Source: Oscillospiraceae bacterium (GTDB lineage: Bacteria > Bacillota > Clostridia > Oscillospirales > Oscillospiraceae). From it: 64,000 nucleotides of DNA. The stretch covers positions 93,963 through 157,962 of the forward strand of contig JAFTIZ010000004.1 of assembly GCA_017456645.1 (NCBI GenBank). The letters run 5' to 3'. Shown in pieces: positions 54,738-62,360 of this stretch (within the stretch, counting starts at the first letter, position 1; each line of letters opens with the position of its first letter). The translations under genes and the position numbers were made by a program. The notes beneath the pieces were generated by a model. It was given only the letters and a program-made list of their open reading frames with translations, did not search any database and was not told the origin of the DNA.

Positions 54738-54932
54738 TTTCCTGCTTGGTGCGTGTTGTGTCCTTTTGGACCCACATTTTATAATTGGGAAGTTAGACTT
54801 CCTGCCCGGTTTGCAGGCCTCCCGCCCACGCTTTGACGATGGGTGGACGTTGGAAGCAGTTAAGGACAGGAGCGGCATCCCACCTGCCGTTTCGTGCAGG
54901 TCACATCGGATGCACACGGCCAAAGCGGGTCA
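54738..54932 (+). ncRNA. ssrS: Probable 6S RNA
   Basis: A 195-nt non-coding stretch with a long imperfect terminal stem: the 5' arm CCTGCTTGGTGCGTG (54741-54755) is complementary to CACACGGCCAAAGCGGG at 54913-54929. The interior is a large unpaired region flanked by short hairpins, including ACCTGC/GCAGGT near 54881-54901. A GNRA-free terminator with a T-run follows at 54937. Length, long closing stem and open centre fit 6S RNA, which binds RNA polymerase as a promoter mimic. No promoter is clearly seen. An unrelated structured RNA is the alternative. Confidence 0.6.
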
Positions 54933-54936
54933 AGGG

Positions 54937-54969
54937 CATGGGGAGCTTCGGCTCCCCATGTTTCTTTTT
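54937..54969 (+). terminator. Terminator of the probable 6S RNA
   Basis: CATGGGGAGC, TTCG loop, GCTCCCCATG, then TTTCTTTTT. Confidence 0.88.
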
Positions 54970-55034
54970 ATCAAAATCCATAAGGATAATTTGTAAACTT
55001 TTTATAATTTTTGTGGATTTGGCAAGAATGCCAC

Positions 55035-55063
55035 TTGAAACTCTGTAACAAATCGGTTATAAT
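55035..55063 (+). promoter_or_regulatory. Promoter of the PrsA-like gene
   Basis: TTGAAA and TATAAT with a 17-bp spacer, about 70 bp ahead of the ATG. Confidence 0.85.
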
Positions 55064-55132
55064 GCTCAGGTCTATGCGTCAAACTCATTGGCGTAGCAAC
55101 CAATAGCATATAAACGAGAGGAATTGATTACC

Positions 55133-56998
55133 ATGAGTGCATCCAGCAAGAAGAAGCTCCGCAAGGAGCAGAATGCTGCCGCCATGACCGAAAAGCAGCA
55201 GGCGGCTGCAAAAGAAGCAAAGAAAATGAAAGCCTACACCATTACCTTCTGGGTGGTTCTGGCTCTGTGCGTGGCTCTGGTGGCCGGTGTTGCCCTGAAG
55301 GCTCCCGTTACCGGTGTTATGGCTCGCATGACCACCGCTCTGGTGGTGGGCGACCATGATGTGAGTGCCGTCGAACTGAACTACTTCTACATCGACGCGA
55401 TCAATGAATACGTCAACCAGTATGGCAGCTGGCTGAGCTACATGGGCCTGAGCACCTCCAAGCCCCTGAGCTCCCAGACCTACGACAAGGAAACCGGCGC
55501 CACCTGGGCCGATAATTTCCTGGATCAGGCCATCGAGAGTGCTAAGAACACCTACGCTCTGTATGATGCCGCTGTCGCAGCCAATCACACCCTGAGCGAT
55601 GAGGAAAAGGAGTCCATGCAGTCCCTGTACGACAACATGGACGTGTACGCCAAGTACTATAACTACAACAATGCCAACGATTACATCGCCGCCGTTTACG
55701 GCAGCGGTGCCAACACCGAAACCTACAAGGCTTACTACGAGGTTGTGGTCATGGCCAGCTCCTACTACGCCGCCTATACCGAAGATCTGAAGGACAGCTA
55801 CGACGATGTGGCTCTGCGTAAGTTCGAGGGCGACGAGACCTACAAGTACAACTCCTACTCCTACGCCTCTCATTACCTGAACCTGGATAAGTTCAAGTTC
55901 GGTGGCGAAAAGCAGTCCGACGGCACCATGAAGTACTCCGATGCCGAGCTGAAGGCCGCTGAGGAATACATCGAGCGCGTTGCCAAGGAACTGGCCAATG
56001 CCGAGAACAATACCGTTGAGAAGCTGAACGAGGCCATTAAGGCCATGGAAAAGCAGCTGGCTCTGGATAAGGCCGCTGCCGAGAAGAAGGACACCACTAC
56101 CGAGGAAAAGTCCGCTCCCGCAGTTCAGACTGAGACCGAGCCTTCCACCGACACCACCGAGCCTTCTACTGATTCTACCGAGCCTTCCACTGATCTCAGC
56201 ACCCCCTCCACCGATACCGATAACAAGGGCGAGGAGAAGGAAGAGGAGACGGAGGAAGAGGAAGATACCACCACCTACTCCAAGGCTACCGAGACAGAGG
56301 ATCAGCTGTATTCCAAGATCAACAGCCTGCTGCAGGAGTGGATCCGCAATGCCGACCGTAAGGAAGGCGACATCACCTTCATCAAGTCCACCAGCAAGTC
56401 CACCGACGCCGACGGCAAGGAGACCGAGACCCTGAAGGGCTACTACATTGTCCTGTACAAGGGCTCCATTGACAACAAGTACGCTCTGGCCAACGTCCGT
56501 CACATTCTGGTGAAGTTCGAGGGCGGCACCACCGACAAGACCACCGGTCAGACCACCTACTCCGAGGTCGAGAAGAACAAGGCTAAGGATGAGGCTGAGA
56601 AGATCTACAACGATTGGCTGAAGGGCGACAAGACCGAGGACAGCTTCGCTGCTCTGGCCAAGGAGAAGACCGATGACGGCAACGGTGATGAGGGCGGTCT
56701 GTACGAGGACGTTTACCCCGGCCAGATGGTCGACACCTTCAACGACTGGTGCTTTGACGAGAAGCGTGAGGCCGGCGACCACGGCATCGTCGTGACCGAA
56801 TACGGCTACCACATCATGTTCTACTCCGGCGACAGCGAGACCAACTACCGTGACTACATGGTCACCAATGACAAGCTGACCGCCGACATGGAGGAATGGC
56901 AGTCGAAGCTGATCGAAGCTACTTCCCTGACCGAGAAGAACACCAAGTTCGTTAACAAGAACTATATCATCAGCGCCAGCACCGGCACCTCCGCCTGA
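55133..56998 (+). CDS. prsA: Membrane-anchored PrsA-like peptidyl-prolyl isomerase
   Basis: 621 residues. Short basic cytoplasmic N-terminus, one transmembrane helix (about 38-60), a SurA-like N-domain, then a long charged low-complexity region (about 320-385) rich in Glu/Thr/Ser with TEPSTD repeats, and a C-terminal parvulin PPIC domain (YALANVRHILVKFEGG...DEGGLYEDVYPGQMV...). PrsA foldases help exported proteins fold outside the membrane. It has no lipobox, unlike Bacillus PrsA. Codon use is highly biased (CTG, AAG, GCC), implying high expression. Transcription ends at the hairpin at 57012. Confidence 0.85.
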   Translation: MSASSKKKLRKEQNAAAMTEKQQAAAKEAKKMKAYTITFWVVLALCVALVAGVALKAPVTGVMARMTTALVVGDHDVSAVELNYFYIDAINEYVNQYGSWLSYMGLSTSKPLSSQTYDKETGATWADNFLDQAIESAKNTYALYDAAVAANHTLSDEEKESMQSLYDNMDVYAKYYNYNNANDYIAAVYGSGANTETYKAYYEVVVMASSYYAAYTEDLKDSYDDVALRKFEGDETYKYNSYSYASHYLNLDKFKFGGEKQSDGTMKYSDAELKAAEEYIERVAKELANAENNTVEKLNEAIKAMEKQLALDKAAAEKKDTTTEEKSAPAVQTETEPSTDTTEPSTDSTEPSTDLSTPSTDTDNKGEEKEEETEEEEDTTTYSKATETEDQLYSKINSLLQEWIRNADRKEGDITFIKSTSKSTDADGKETETLKGYYIVLYKGSIDNKYALANVRHILVKFEGGTTDKTTGQTTYSEVEKNKAKDEAEKIYNDWLKGDKTEDSFAALAKEKTDDGNGDEGGLYEDVYPGQMVDTFNDWCFDEKREAGDHGIVVTEYGYHIMFYSGDSETNYRDYMVTNDKLTADMEEWQSKLIEATSLTEKNTKFVNKNYIISASTGTSA

Positions 56999-57011
56999 TA
57001 TATGAATAACC

Positions 57012-57052
57012 ATCGCCTCCTGTGCAGATACTGTCACAGGAGGCGATTTTTT
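57012..57052 (+). terminator. Hairpin after prsA, overlapping the next ribosome binding site
   Basis: ATCGCCTCCTGTG pairs perfectly with CACAGGAGGCGAT, then a T-run right before ATGAAAAAAACC. It looks like the prsA terminator, yet its 3' arm carries the AGGAGG of the TSUP gene at 57053. Confidence 0.82.
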
Positions 57053-57406
57053 ATGAAAAAAACCAATTTGATATCCACATTGGCAGGCGCCGCAGCCGGA
57101 TGCATCAACGGCCTGTTCGGCGCCGGTGGCGGCATGGTTCTTGTGCCCATTCTGAACACAAGCAATGCATTTTCAGCAGAGGAGATTTTTTCCTCCTCCA
57201 TCGCGATCATCCTGCCAATTTGTATGGTGTCCCTGCTGACCGGCTCAGGCGGCAATCTACCCTGGCAGGATGCGTGGCCATTCCTCGCCGGCGGCATTCC
57301 CGGCGGTCTGCTGGCCGGACTTCTGGGAAAACGGATACCCACAGTATGGCTGCACCGGTTTCTCGGAGCCATGATTCTGTACGGAGGTTTTCGGTATTTA
57401 TGCTAG
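57053..57406 (+). CDS. TauE/SafE (TSUP) transporter, N-terminal half
   Basis: 117 residues with three to four transmembrane helices and the GLFGAGGGMVLVP motif of TauE/SafE-type anion permeases. Full-length members have about 250 residues made of two similar halves; here each half is its own gene. It overlaps the second half by 7 bp, giving translational coupling. The protein probably pairs with the second half to form one transporter for sulfite or organosulfonate-like anions (family inference). Expression must get past the overlapping terminator hairpin. Confidence 0.82.
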   Translation: MKKTNLISTLAGAAAGCINGLFGAGGGMVLVPILNTSNAFSAEEIFSSSIAIILPICMVSLLTGSGGNLPWQDAWPFLAGGIPGGLLAGLLGKRIPTVWLHRFLGAMILYGGFRYLC

Positions 57407-57774
57407 ATAGCATTCCGTCTTCCATAGCCGTAGGCACTGTGCTGGGTTTTCTCACCGGTCTTGGCACCGGCGGCGGAAGCCTTCTGGTGCTGTGGCTGAC
57501 GCTGGTTTTGCATATGGAGGCTGCACAGGCCAGACTCATCAATCTCATGTTCTTTGTTCCCGCCGCCCTGATCGCCACCTTCGTCCATTGGCACCAAGAC
57601 AGAATCCCGTGGCGAAAGATCCTGCTGCCGGTGATAGCCGGCTGCGTCAGTGCCGCCGTCTTTACCATCTGGGCACAAAAAATGAACACCGAGAGCCTGC
57701 AAAAACTCTTCGGTGTTCTGTTGATCGGGATTGGATGCAAGGAGTTGTTTTACCGACCCCGGAAAGCCAAATAG
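57400..57774 (+). CDS. TauE/SafE (TSUP) transporter, C-terminal half
   Basis: 124 residues from ATG 57400, with GGAGG 12 bp upstream inside the first half gene. It has the matching GFLTGLGTGGGSLLVLWLT motif and about four transmembrane helices. Its 3' end overlaps ruvX by 25 bp on the other strand. It is not a frameshift remnant of the first gene: both frames have their own start and ribosome binding site. Confidence 0.8.
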   Translation: MLDSIPSSIAVGTVLGFLTGLGTGGGSLLVLWLTLVLHMEAAQARLINLMFFVPAALIATFVHWHQDRIPWRKILLPVIAGCVSAAVFTIWAQKMNTESLQKLFGVLLIGIGCKELFYRPRKAK

Positions 57775-58163
57775 CCTTCCAGAATCAGAGACGCGGCTAC
57801 GGCATCCACGGTATTTTTGCGTTTTTTGCCGTGATAATTGTGCTGCGAGAGGATATTGTGCGCCTCAACCGTAGTACGGCGCTCATCCCAGTGCGCCACC
57901 GGCAGGCCTGTAACCTCCCGCAGCCGGTCGGCAAACTGGCGGCAAAGCTCCGCCCGGGCACCCTCGGTGCCATCCATATTCTTAGGCAGACCCACAACGA
58001 TCTCCCCTACTCCGTTTTCCGAAACCAGCCGGCGGATCTCCTCCAGCGTCTTATCCTGATTCCGGCTGTGGATCACATAGGTGGAGCCTACGATGCTGCA
58101 CAGCAGATCCGAGATGGCAATGCCGGTTCGGGCATCGCCGTAATCAACCGCCAAGATTTTCAT
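57750..58163 (-). CDS. ruvX: RuvX/YqgF putative pre-16S rRNA nuclease
   Basis: 137 residues from ATG 58163 (AAAGGG upstream). RNase H-like fold: ILAVDYGDARTGIAISD, VVGLPKNMDGTEG and DERRTTVEA with the conserved acids. The family processes 16S rRNA 5' ends and is also described as a Holliday junction resolvase-like protein. Converges with the TSUP genes (25-bp overlap). Confidence 0.93.
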   Translation of the reverse strand: MKILAVDYGDARTGIAISDLLCSIVGSTYVIHSRNQDKTLEEIRRLVSENGVGEIVVGLPKNMDGTEGARAELCRQFADRLREVTGLPVAHWDERRTTVEAHNILSQHNYHGKKRKNTVDAVAASLILEGYLAFRGR

Positions 58164-58337
58164 TCGTATCACCCTTTCTGTTTTTCACAATTATATACTA
58201 CAAATGCAAAAAAGGAAAGACGAAATTTCTCCGGCTTTCAAATGAGCCAATCCGATGTTTATAAGCTTAATATATGAACGTACCCATCGTTCGTGTATAT
58301 ATCACTTACCGCTGCAATTGATTGCCTGAAATCCCCC

Positions 58338-58366
58338 TTGCAAACTGACAGCCTTCGTGGTACAAT
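58338..58366 (+). promoter_or_regulatory. Promoter of the lipoprotein gene at 58409
   Basis: TTGCAA and TACAAT with a 17-bp spacer, 43 bp ahead of the TTG start. Confidence 0.75.
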
Positions 58367-58408
58367 GTTCCAGTAAATAAACCATAAAGCTTGAAAGGGC
58401 GGATTAAT

Positions 58409-59137
58409 TTGAAAAGAATTTTTGCATTGTTGCTTACATTTGCGGTTTTGTTCAGCTTTGCGGGCTGCCAGAAGGAACCCGCGGGAGAAACTACTGGCAC
58501 CACAGCCCCCTCCTCTCCGACCCAGACACCTACAAATCCTGACCCTACCAATCCTACAAATCCTGCACAGCCTGATCCCACCACCCCCACGGAAAAGCCC
58601 GTGGATGAGATTACCAGGGACAATTGGGGTTATCAGGAGGGCTGCCCCGCAGATAATGGTAACTCGAGGCTATTTTCTATTAATTTCCCCACTGGCGGTG
58701 CGTGCAGCGAACCTCGTGGTCTAGTTGGCGGTGAAGTTGACGGCACAATGCAAATCGTTATGGGGGAGGATGAGGATTCTCCTGACATAAGCAATATTTC
58801 AGAGGTGTTCCCGGCCTATTTTGACCAATTACAAAGCATCCTAGAAAGCTTTTACGGCATGCGATCGAGCAATTGGGAACTGACCCTTAATGGAAATGCT
58901 CCCACGAAGGTCGGCGAATACAATATGCACACTTTCACAGGAACGATTTCTTTCGATTATTACCAAAAAGGCACTACTCACTATGAGTACACTTTCCTAG
59001 CCTATGCGACAAAAATGAACTCCAATGGTGCCTATGTATGTTGGGTGGTATATGATATTTCCGAAGACCAATCCAAAGGCGATCTGGTCGCTGAAAACGC
59101 CCTAAATATGGCCAAAACCTTCTGGGAAAAAGAGTAA
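58409..59137 (+). CDS. Lipoprotein with Pro/Thr-rich linker, unknown function
   Basis: 242 residues from TTG 58409 (AGGGCGG 6 bp upstream; another TTG at 58391 is possible). Lipobox SFAGC (Cys about 20), a TNPDPTNPTNP-type linker (about 35-65), then a soluble domain of about 170 residues with no known family (RLFSINFPTGGACSEPRG, FTGTISFDYYQKGT). The downstream DNA is more AT-rich than nearby genes, which may mark recent acquisition. Similar in layout to the lipoprotein at 62361-62831. Confidence 0.75.
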   Translation: MKRIFALLLTFAVLFSFAGCQKEPAGETTGTTAPSSPTQTPTNPDPTNPTNPAQPDPTTPTEKPVDEITRDNWGYQEGCPADNGNSRLFSINFPTGGACSEPRGLVGGEVDGTMQIVMGEDEDSPDISNISEVFPAYFDQLQSILESFYGMRSSNWELTLNGNAPTKVGEYNMHTFTGTISFDYYQKGTTHYEYTFLAYATKMNSNGAYVCWVVYDISEDQSKGDLVAENALNMAKTFWEKE

Positions 59138-59194
59138 CAACGAAGATTATAAGAATCTAAGCGAAAATATAACCCTAACTTGACGCGAATCACA

Positions 59195-59224
59195 ATACCC
59201 AGGAGGTTACTCCTGGGTATTTCA
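59195..59224 (+). terminator. Hairpin after the lipoprotein gene
   Basis: ATACCCAGGAG pairs with CTCCTGGGTAT around a short loop. The T-run is weak, so termination is uncertain. The stretch 59138-59326 contains nothing else I can support. Confidence 0.5.
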
Positions 59225-59326
59225 CTGCAACCTATATACGATAGATTATTATACACAAGATATAGCCTTATATGGTCGTCATCTCCAAGGAGTGCGAATT
59301 TAATTTTTCATACTCTGAACAATACG

Positions 59327-59800
59327 TTATCTATTCAAAATCCCAACCGCATACGTCAGATATCCCGCAAAGGTCAGCCACAGCAGATATGGCACCTGCA
59401 GCCATGCCGCCAGCGGCTTGACCTGATAGAAGGTGACGATCATCCACGCTACCAGCAGCCATAGCAGCAGCAACCAGATAAACGCAAATCCAAAGGCCTG
59501 CAAATTGAAGAAGATCAAACTCCAGAAGAAATTCACCACCAGCTGCGCCACAAACAGATTCAGCCCCCTGCGCCGCAGAGCAGACTCCGGTGACAGCCAG
59601 ATCATGGCCGCGCTGATCCCCATCAGCCCATACAAAATACCCCACACCACAGGAAACAGCCACATAGGCGGCGACAGCGGCGGCTGCGTAACCGTTTGGC
59701 TGTACACCTCCATACCGCCCCGGCTCAGCAAGCCGGACAAAATTCCTACAGCCTCCGCGATGACGATCCATACTGCATATACCTTCAAATTTCGTTTCAT
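59327..59800 (-). CDS. tspO: TspO/MBR family membrane protein
   Basis: 157 residues from ATG 59800 (AAGGAGG upstream). Five transmembrane helices with PPLSPPMWLFPVVWGILYGLMGISAAMIWL and the Trp/Asn-rich NLFVAQLVVNFFWSLIFF helix of TspO. TspO proteins bind porphyrins and act in stress or tetrapyrrole control. The protein is tryptophan rich as expected. Confidence 0.92.
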   Translation of the reverse strand: MKRNLKVYAVWIVIAEAVGILSGLLSRGGMEVYSQTVTQPPLSPPMWLFPVVWGILYGLMGISAAMIWLSPESALRRRGLNLFVAQLVVNFFWSLIFFNLQAFGFAFIWLLLLWLLVAWMIVTFYQVKPLAAWLQVPYLLWLTFAGYLTYAVGILNR

Positions 59801-59898
59801 ATCCCATCCCTCCTTGTACATTTAGGATATGCCCCGGCGCAAACGGCTCATGCGGGAAAATTTCTGCCATTTTGGTTCAATTTTTGGCAAAAAAGGTG

Positions 59899-59927
59899 TT
59901 GACTATTGGCACCCCCTGTGGTAGAAT
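59899..59927 (+). promoter_or_regulatory. Promoter of the rpmG-secE-nusG transcript
   Basis: TTGACT and TAGAAT with a 17-bp spacer, followed by a structured leader of about 125 nt. Confidence 0.8.
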
Positions 59928-59973
59928 GACTCTACCTGTGAAAAAGGGCTTATTTTTTGCGCCCATTTTTCAG

Positions 59974-60025
59974 CCCCGGAGCGGCAGTTGTAGTTGGCCG
60001 CTTGCTAAATTTTTCATAGCCGGGG
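59974..60025 (+). promoter_or_regulatory. Structured leader upstream of rpmG
   Basis: CCCCGG (59974-59979) pairs with CCGGGG (60020-60025), and inside it AGCGGC (59980-59985) pairs with GCCGCT (59997-60002), leaving an asymmetric 17-nt bulge. The ribosome binding site AAGGAGG lies just after it. It may regulate rpmG translation; no known RNA family matched. Confidence 0.55.
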
Positions 60026-60059
60026 TGATACAGGGAGGCAAATTTAAGGAGGTGCCGTT

Positions 60060-60209
60060 ATGCGCGTTAAAGTCACTTTGAGATGCTCCGAGTGCAAGCA
60101 GAGAAACTACAATTCCATGAAGAACAAGAAGAATGACCCCGACCGTCTCGAAATGAAGAAGTATTGCAGATTCTGCAAGAAGCACACCACCCACAACGAG
60201 ACCAAGTAA
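60060..60209 (+). CDS. rpmG: Ribosomal protein L33
   Basis: 49 residues. Starts [17 protein letters not shown] and has the zinc-binding CxxC pairs CSEC and CRFC of the zinc-containing L33 form. AAGGAGG 7 bp upstream. First gene of rpmG-secE-nusG; the tRNA-Trp often found between rpmG and secE is absent. Confidence 0.95.
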   Translation: MRVKVTLRCSECKQRNYNSMKNKKNDPDRLEMKKYCRFCKKHTTHNETK

Positions 60210-60221
60210 GGAGGCCCCAAA

Positions 60222-60464
60222 ATGGCAGAAGTCAAAAAGGAAAACTGGTTCAAAAGAACCTGGGGCAAGGTCTGCAAGTACTTCCGTGAGCTCCGCAGTG
60301 AGCTGAAGAAGGTCGTTTGGCCCACCCCTCAGCAGGTACTCAAGAACACCCTGATCGTCGTCGCCTGCGTGATCGTTGTCGGCGCTTTCATCTGGCTGTT
60401 CGACTATGTGGCTCAGTTCGGTATCACCGCGCTGATCAGTGGCATCAACTCTCTCAAAGGGTAA
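60222..60464 (+). CDS. secE: Preprotein translocase subunit SecE
   Basis: 80 residues. Short basic amphipathic N-terminus, then LRSELKKVVWPTPQQVLKNTLIVVACVIVVGAFIWLFDYV, the single transmembrane helix typical of SecE. Part of the SecYEG protein export channel. GGAGG precedes it; nusG follows after 6 bp. Confidence 0.95.
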   Translation: MAEVKKENWFKRTWGKVCKYFRELRSELKKVVWPTPQQVLKNTLIVVACVIVVGAFIWLFDYVAQFGITALISGINSLKG

Positions 60465-60470
60465 TTTGCC

Positions 60471-61001
60471 ATGGCAGAGACTGCAAAGTGGTATGTCGTT
60501 CATACCTACTCCGGTTATGAAAACACTGTAAAAGCCACCATCGAGAAGACCGTCGAGAGCCGTCACCTGCAGGATGTGATCCTGGCAGTGTCCATCCCTC
60601 TCGAGACCGTTACCGAGATCACCGAGTCCGGCGTCAGCAAGACTTACGACCGCAAGCTCTTCCCCGGTTACGTTCTGGTTAAGATGGTTTACAGTGATGA
60701 CACTTGGCATGTCATCAAGGATGTCCGCGGTGTAACCGGCTTCGTGGGCTCCTCCAGCAACGACCCCACTCCCCTGTCCGAAGAAGAAGTTTACGCCATG
60801 GGCGTTGAGAAGAAGGAGATCATCGTCAATTACAATGTTGGCGATACCGTCCGGATCCTCGACGGTCCTCTGACGTCCTTCACCGGTACCGTGGAGAGTA
60901 TTGAGGTCGACAAGAACGCTGTCAACGTGATCGTATCCATGTTTGGCCGCGAGACCTCCGTCGAGTTTGAGCTCGACCAGATCGAGGTCGTATCCCAGTA
61001 A
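60471..61001 (+). CDS. nusG: Transcription elongation/termination factor NusG
   Basis: 176 residues. NGN domain (KWYVVHTYSGYENTVKATIEKTVE, FPGYVLVKM) and C-terminal KOW domain (GDTVRILDGPLTSFTGTVESI). Binds RNA polymerase and links transcription with translation or Rho. Follows secE by 6 bp. Confidence 0.96.
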   Translation: MAETAKWYVVHTYSGYENTVKATIEKTVESRHLQDVILAVSIPLETVTEITESGVSKTYDRKLFPGYVLVKMVYSDDTWHVIKDVRGVTGFVGSSSNDPTPLSEEEVYAMGVEKKEIIVNYNVGDTVRILDGPLTSFTGTVESIEVDKNAVNVIVSMFGRETSVEFELDQIEVVSQ

Positions 61002-61031
61002 ACGCATCGGGTCGGTTCATCCGGCCGGAAC

Positions 61032-61086
61032 GTGGGAGGGGTTCGATAACCCCGCAAAACATGCGCAGTAAGCGCATCATCACCAC
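61032..61086 (+). promoter_or_regulatory. Probable L1-binding regulatory element upstream of rplK
   Basis: GTGGGAGG near 61032, paired with CACCAC at 61081-61086, with an internal GGGGTTCGATAACCCC hairpin and an ATGCGC/GCGCAT hairpin. A GGTCGG/CCGGCC hairpin lies just upstream. The element recurs before rplA. In E. coli, L1 binds its mRNA to control the L11-L1 operon. Confidence 0.5.
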
Positions 61087-61109
61087 ATTTTATTCAGGAG
61101 GTGCTTATC

Positions 61110-61535
61110 ATGGCACAGAAAGTCACTGGTATTATCAAACTGCAGATCAACGCCGCTAAGGCTACTGCTTCTCCCCCTGTAGGCCCTGCTCTGGGTCAGC
61201 ACGGTGTTAACATCGCTGCTTTTATCAAGGAATTCAACGCCCGCACCAAGGACATGGAGGGCTACAAGATTCCCGTCGTCATCACGGTCTACGCTGACCG
61301 CAGCTTCACCTTCATCACCAAGACTCCCCCCACTCCCCTGCTGGTCCTGAAGGCCATCGGTCTGGAGAGTGGCTCCGGCGTCCCCAACAAGCAGAAGGTC
61401 GGCACCATCACCAAGGCCCAGATCACTGAGATCGCCAAGACCAAGATGCCCGATCTGAACTGCAACACCCTGGAAGCTGCTGAGACCCAGGTTGCCGGCA
61501 CCTGCCGCTCCATGGGCATCGCTGTTGTCGACTAA
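61110..61535 (+). CDS. rplK: Ribosomal protein L11
   Basis: 141 residues. [34 protein letters not shown], then [15 protein letters not shown], and the C-terminal [16 protein letters not shown]-like region. L11 sits at the GTPase centre with L10/L12 and 23S rRNA. AGGAGG 8 bp upstream. Preceded by a likely L1-binding leader. Confidence 0.97.
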   Translation: MAQKVTGIIKLQINAAKATASPPVGPALGQHGVNIAAFIKEFNARTKDMEGYKIPVVITVYADRSFTFITKTPPTPLLVLKAIGLESGSGVPNKQKVGTITKAQITEIAKTKMPDLNCNTLEAAETQVAGTCRSMGIAVVD

Positions 61536-61569
61536 TTGATAATTGCTGTCCGGGCAACGACCCGGAAAT

Positions 61570-61596
61570 GTGGGAGGATTATTCCGCATCACCACT
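61570..61596 (+). promoter_or_regulatory. Probable L1-binding regulatory element upstream of rplA
   Basis: GTGGGAGG at 61570-61577 with CCAC at 61592-61595, preceded by a CCGGG/CCCGG hairpin. Same architecture as the element before rplK, in a spacer of 79 bp. The ribosome binding site AGGAGG comes right after. Confidence 0.5.
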
Positions 61597-61614
61597 ATAT
61601 AGGAGGATAACAAA

Positions 61615-62310
61615 GTGTTTAGAGGCAAAAAGTATCAGGAGAGCGCGAAGCTGATCGACCGCTCCCTTCAGTATGATCCCACCGAGGCCCTGGAACTGGT
61701 TGTCAAGGGTTCCTCTGCTAAGTTCGACGAGACCGTCGAACTGCACATCAAGCTGGGCGTTGACTCCCGTCACGCTGACCAGCAGGTCCGTGGTGCAGTT
61801 GTTCTGCCCAACGGTACCGGTAAGACCGCCCGCGTGCTGGTCTTCACCAAGGACGCTAAGGTTGACGAGGCCCTGGCTGCCGGCGCTGACTATGTCGGCG
61901 GCATGGAGCTGGTGGAGAAGATCACCAAGGAGAACTGGTTCGAGTTCGACGTGGTCGTCGCTTCTCCCGACATGATGGGTGTCGTTGGCCGTCTGGGTAA
62001 GGTTCTGGGCCCCAAGGGTCTGATGCCCTCCCCCAAGGCTGGCACCGTGACTCCCAACGTCGGCTCCGCCGTCAAGGAGATCAAGGCCGGTAAGGTCGAG
62101 TACCGTCTGGACAAGACCAACATCATCCACTGCCCCATCGGTAAGGTTTCCTTCGGTGCTGAGAAGCTGACCGAGAACATGGACACCCTGATGAAGGCTG
62201 TCGTTAAGGCTAAGCCCGCCGCTGCCAAGGGTCAGTATATCCGTTCCTGCACCGTAGCTTCCACCATGGGTCCCGGTGTTAAGGTCTCCACCGTCAAGTA
62301 CGGTAACTAA
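61615..62310 (+). CDS. rplA: Ribosomal protein L1
   Basis: 231 residues from GTG 61615 (AGGAGG upstream). [28 protein letters not shown] and the conserved [37 protein letters not shown]1 is a 23S rRNA-binding protein and, in other bacteria, a translational repressor of its operon. Ends at a bidirectional terminator rather than continuing straight to rplJ. Confidence 0.97.
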   Translation: MFRGKKYQESAKLIDRSLQYDPTEALELVVKGSSAKFDETVELHIKLGVDSRHADQQVRGAVVLPNGTGKTARVLVFTKDAKVDEALAAGADYVGGMELVEKITKENWFEFDVVVASPDMMGVVGRLGKVLGPKGLMPSPKAGTVTPNVGSAVKEIKAGKVEYRLDKTNIIHCPIGKVSFGAEKLTENMDTLMKAVVKAKPAAAKGQYIRSCTVASTMGPGVKVSTVKYGN

Positions 62311-62319
62311 TAATCGCAT

Positions 62320-62353
62320 AAATCGCCCGGAAGCAGAACTTCCGGGCGATTTT
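62320..62353. terminator. Bidirectional terminator after rplA
   Basis: AATCGCCCGGAAG pairs with CTTCCGGGCGATT with AAA before and TTTT after. It ends the rplK-rplA transcript and the opposing lipoprotein gene. Confidence 0.85.
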
Positions 62354-62360
62354 AATATAA

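Noticed and set aside
54779-54784. TATAAT-like box inside the probable 6S RNA region
   Set aside because: With TTGTGT it would give an 18-bp spacer, but it lies inside the structured RNA and the long closing stem argues for transcription starting upstream.
54766-54996. Short ORFs within the region between DUF1292 and prsA
   Set aside because: They overlap the structured probable 6S RNA, lack ribosome binding sites and resemble no protein.
55085-57037. 650-codon minus-strand ORF opposite the PrsA-like gene
   Set aside because: It arises from the strong codon bias of prsA (few stop codons on the complement); its Gly/Leu/Val-rich sequence has no domain.
61045-61062. GGGGTTCGATAACCCC, which looks like a tRNA T-arm
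   Set aside because: No acceptor, D or anticodon arm fits; it is better explained as part of the leader element before rplK.
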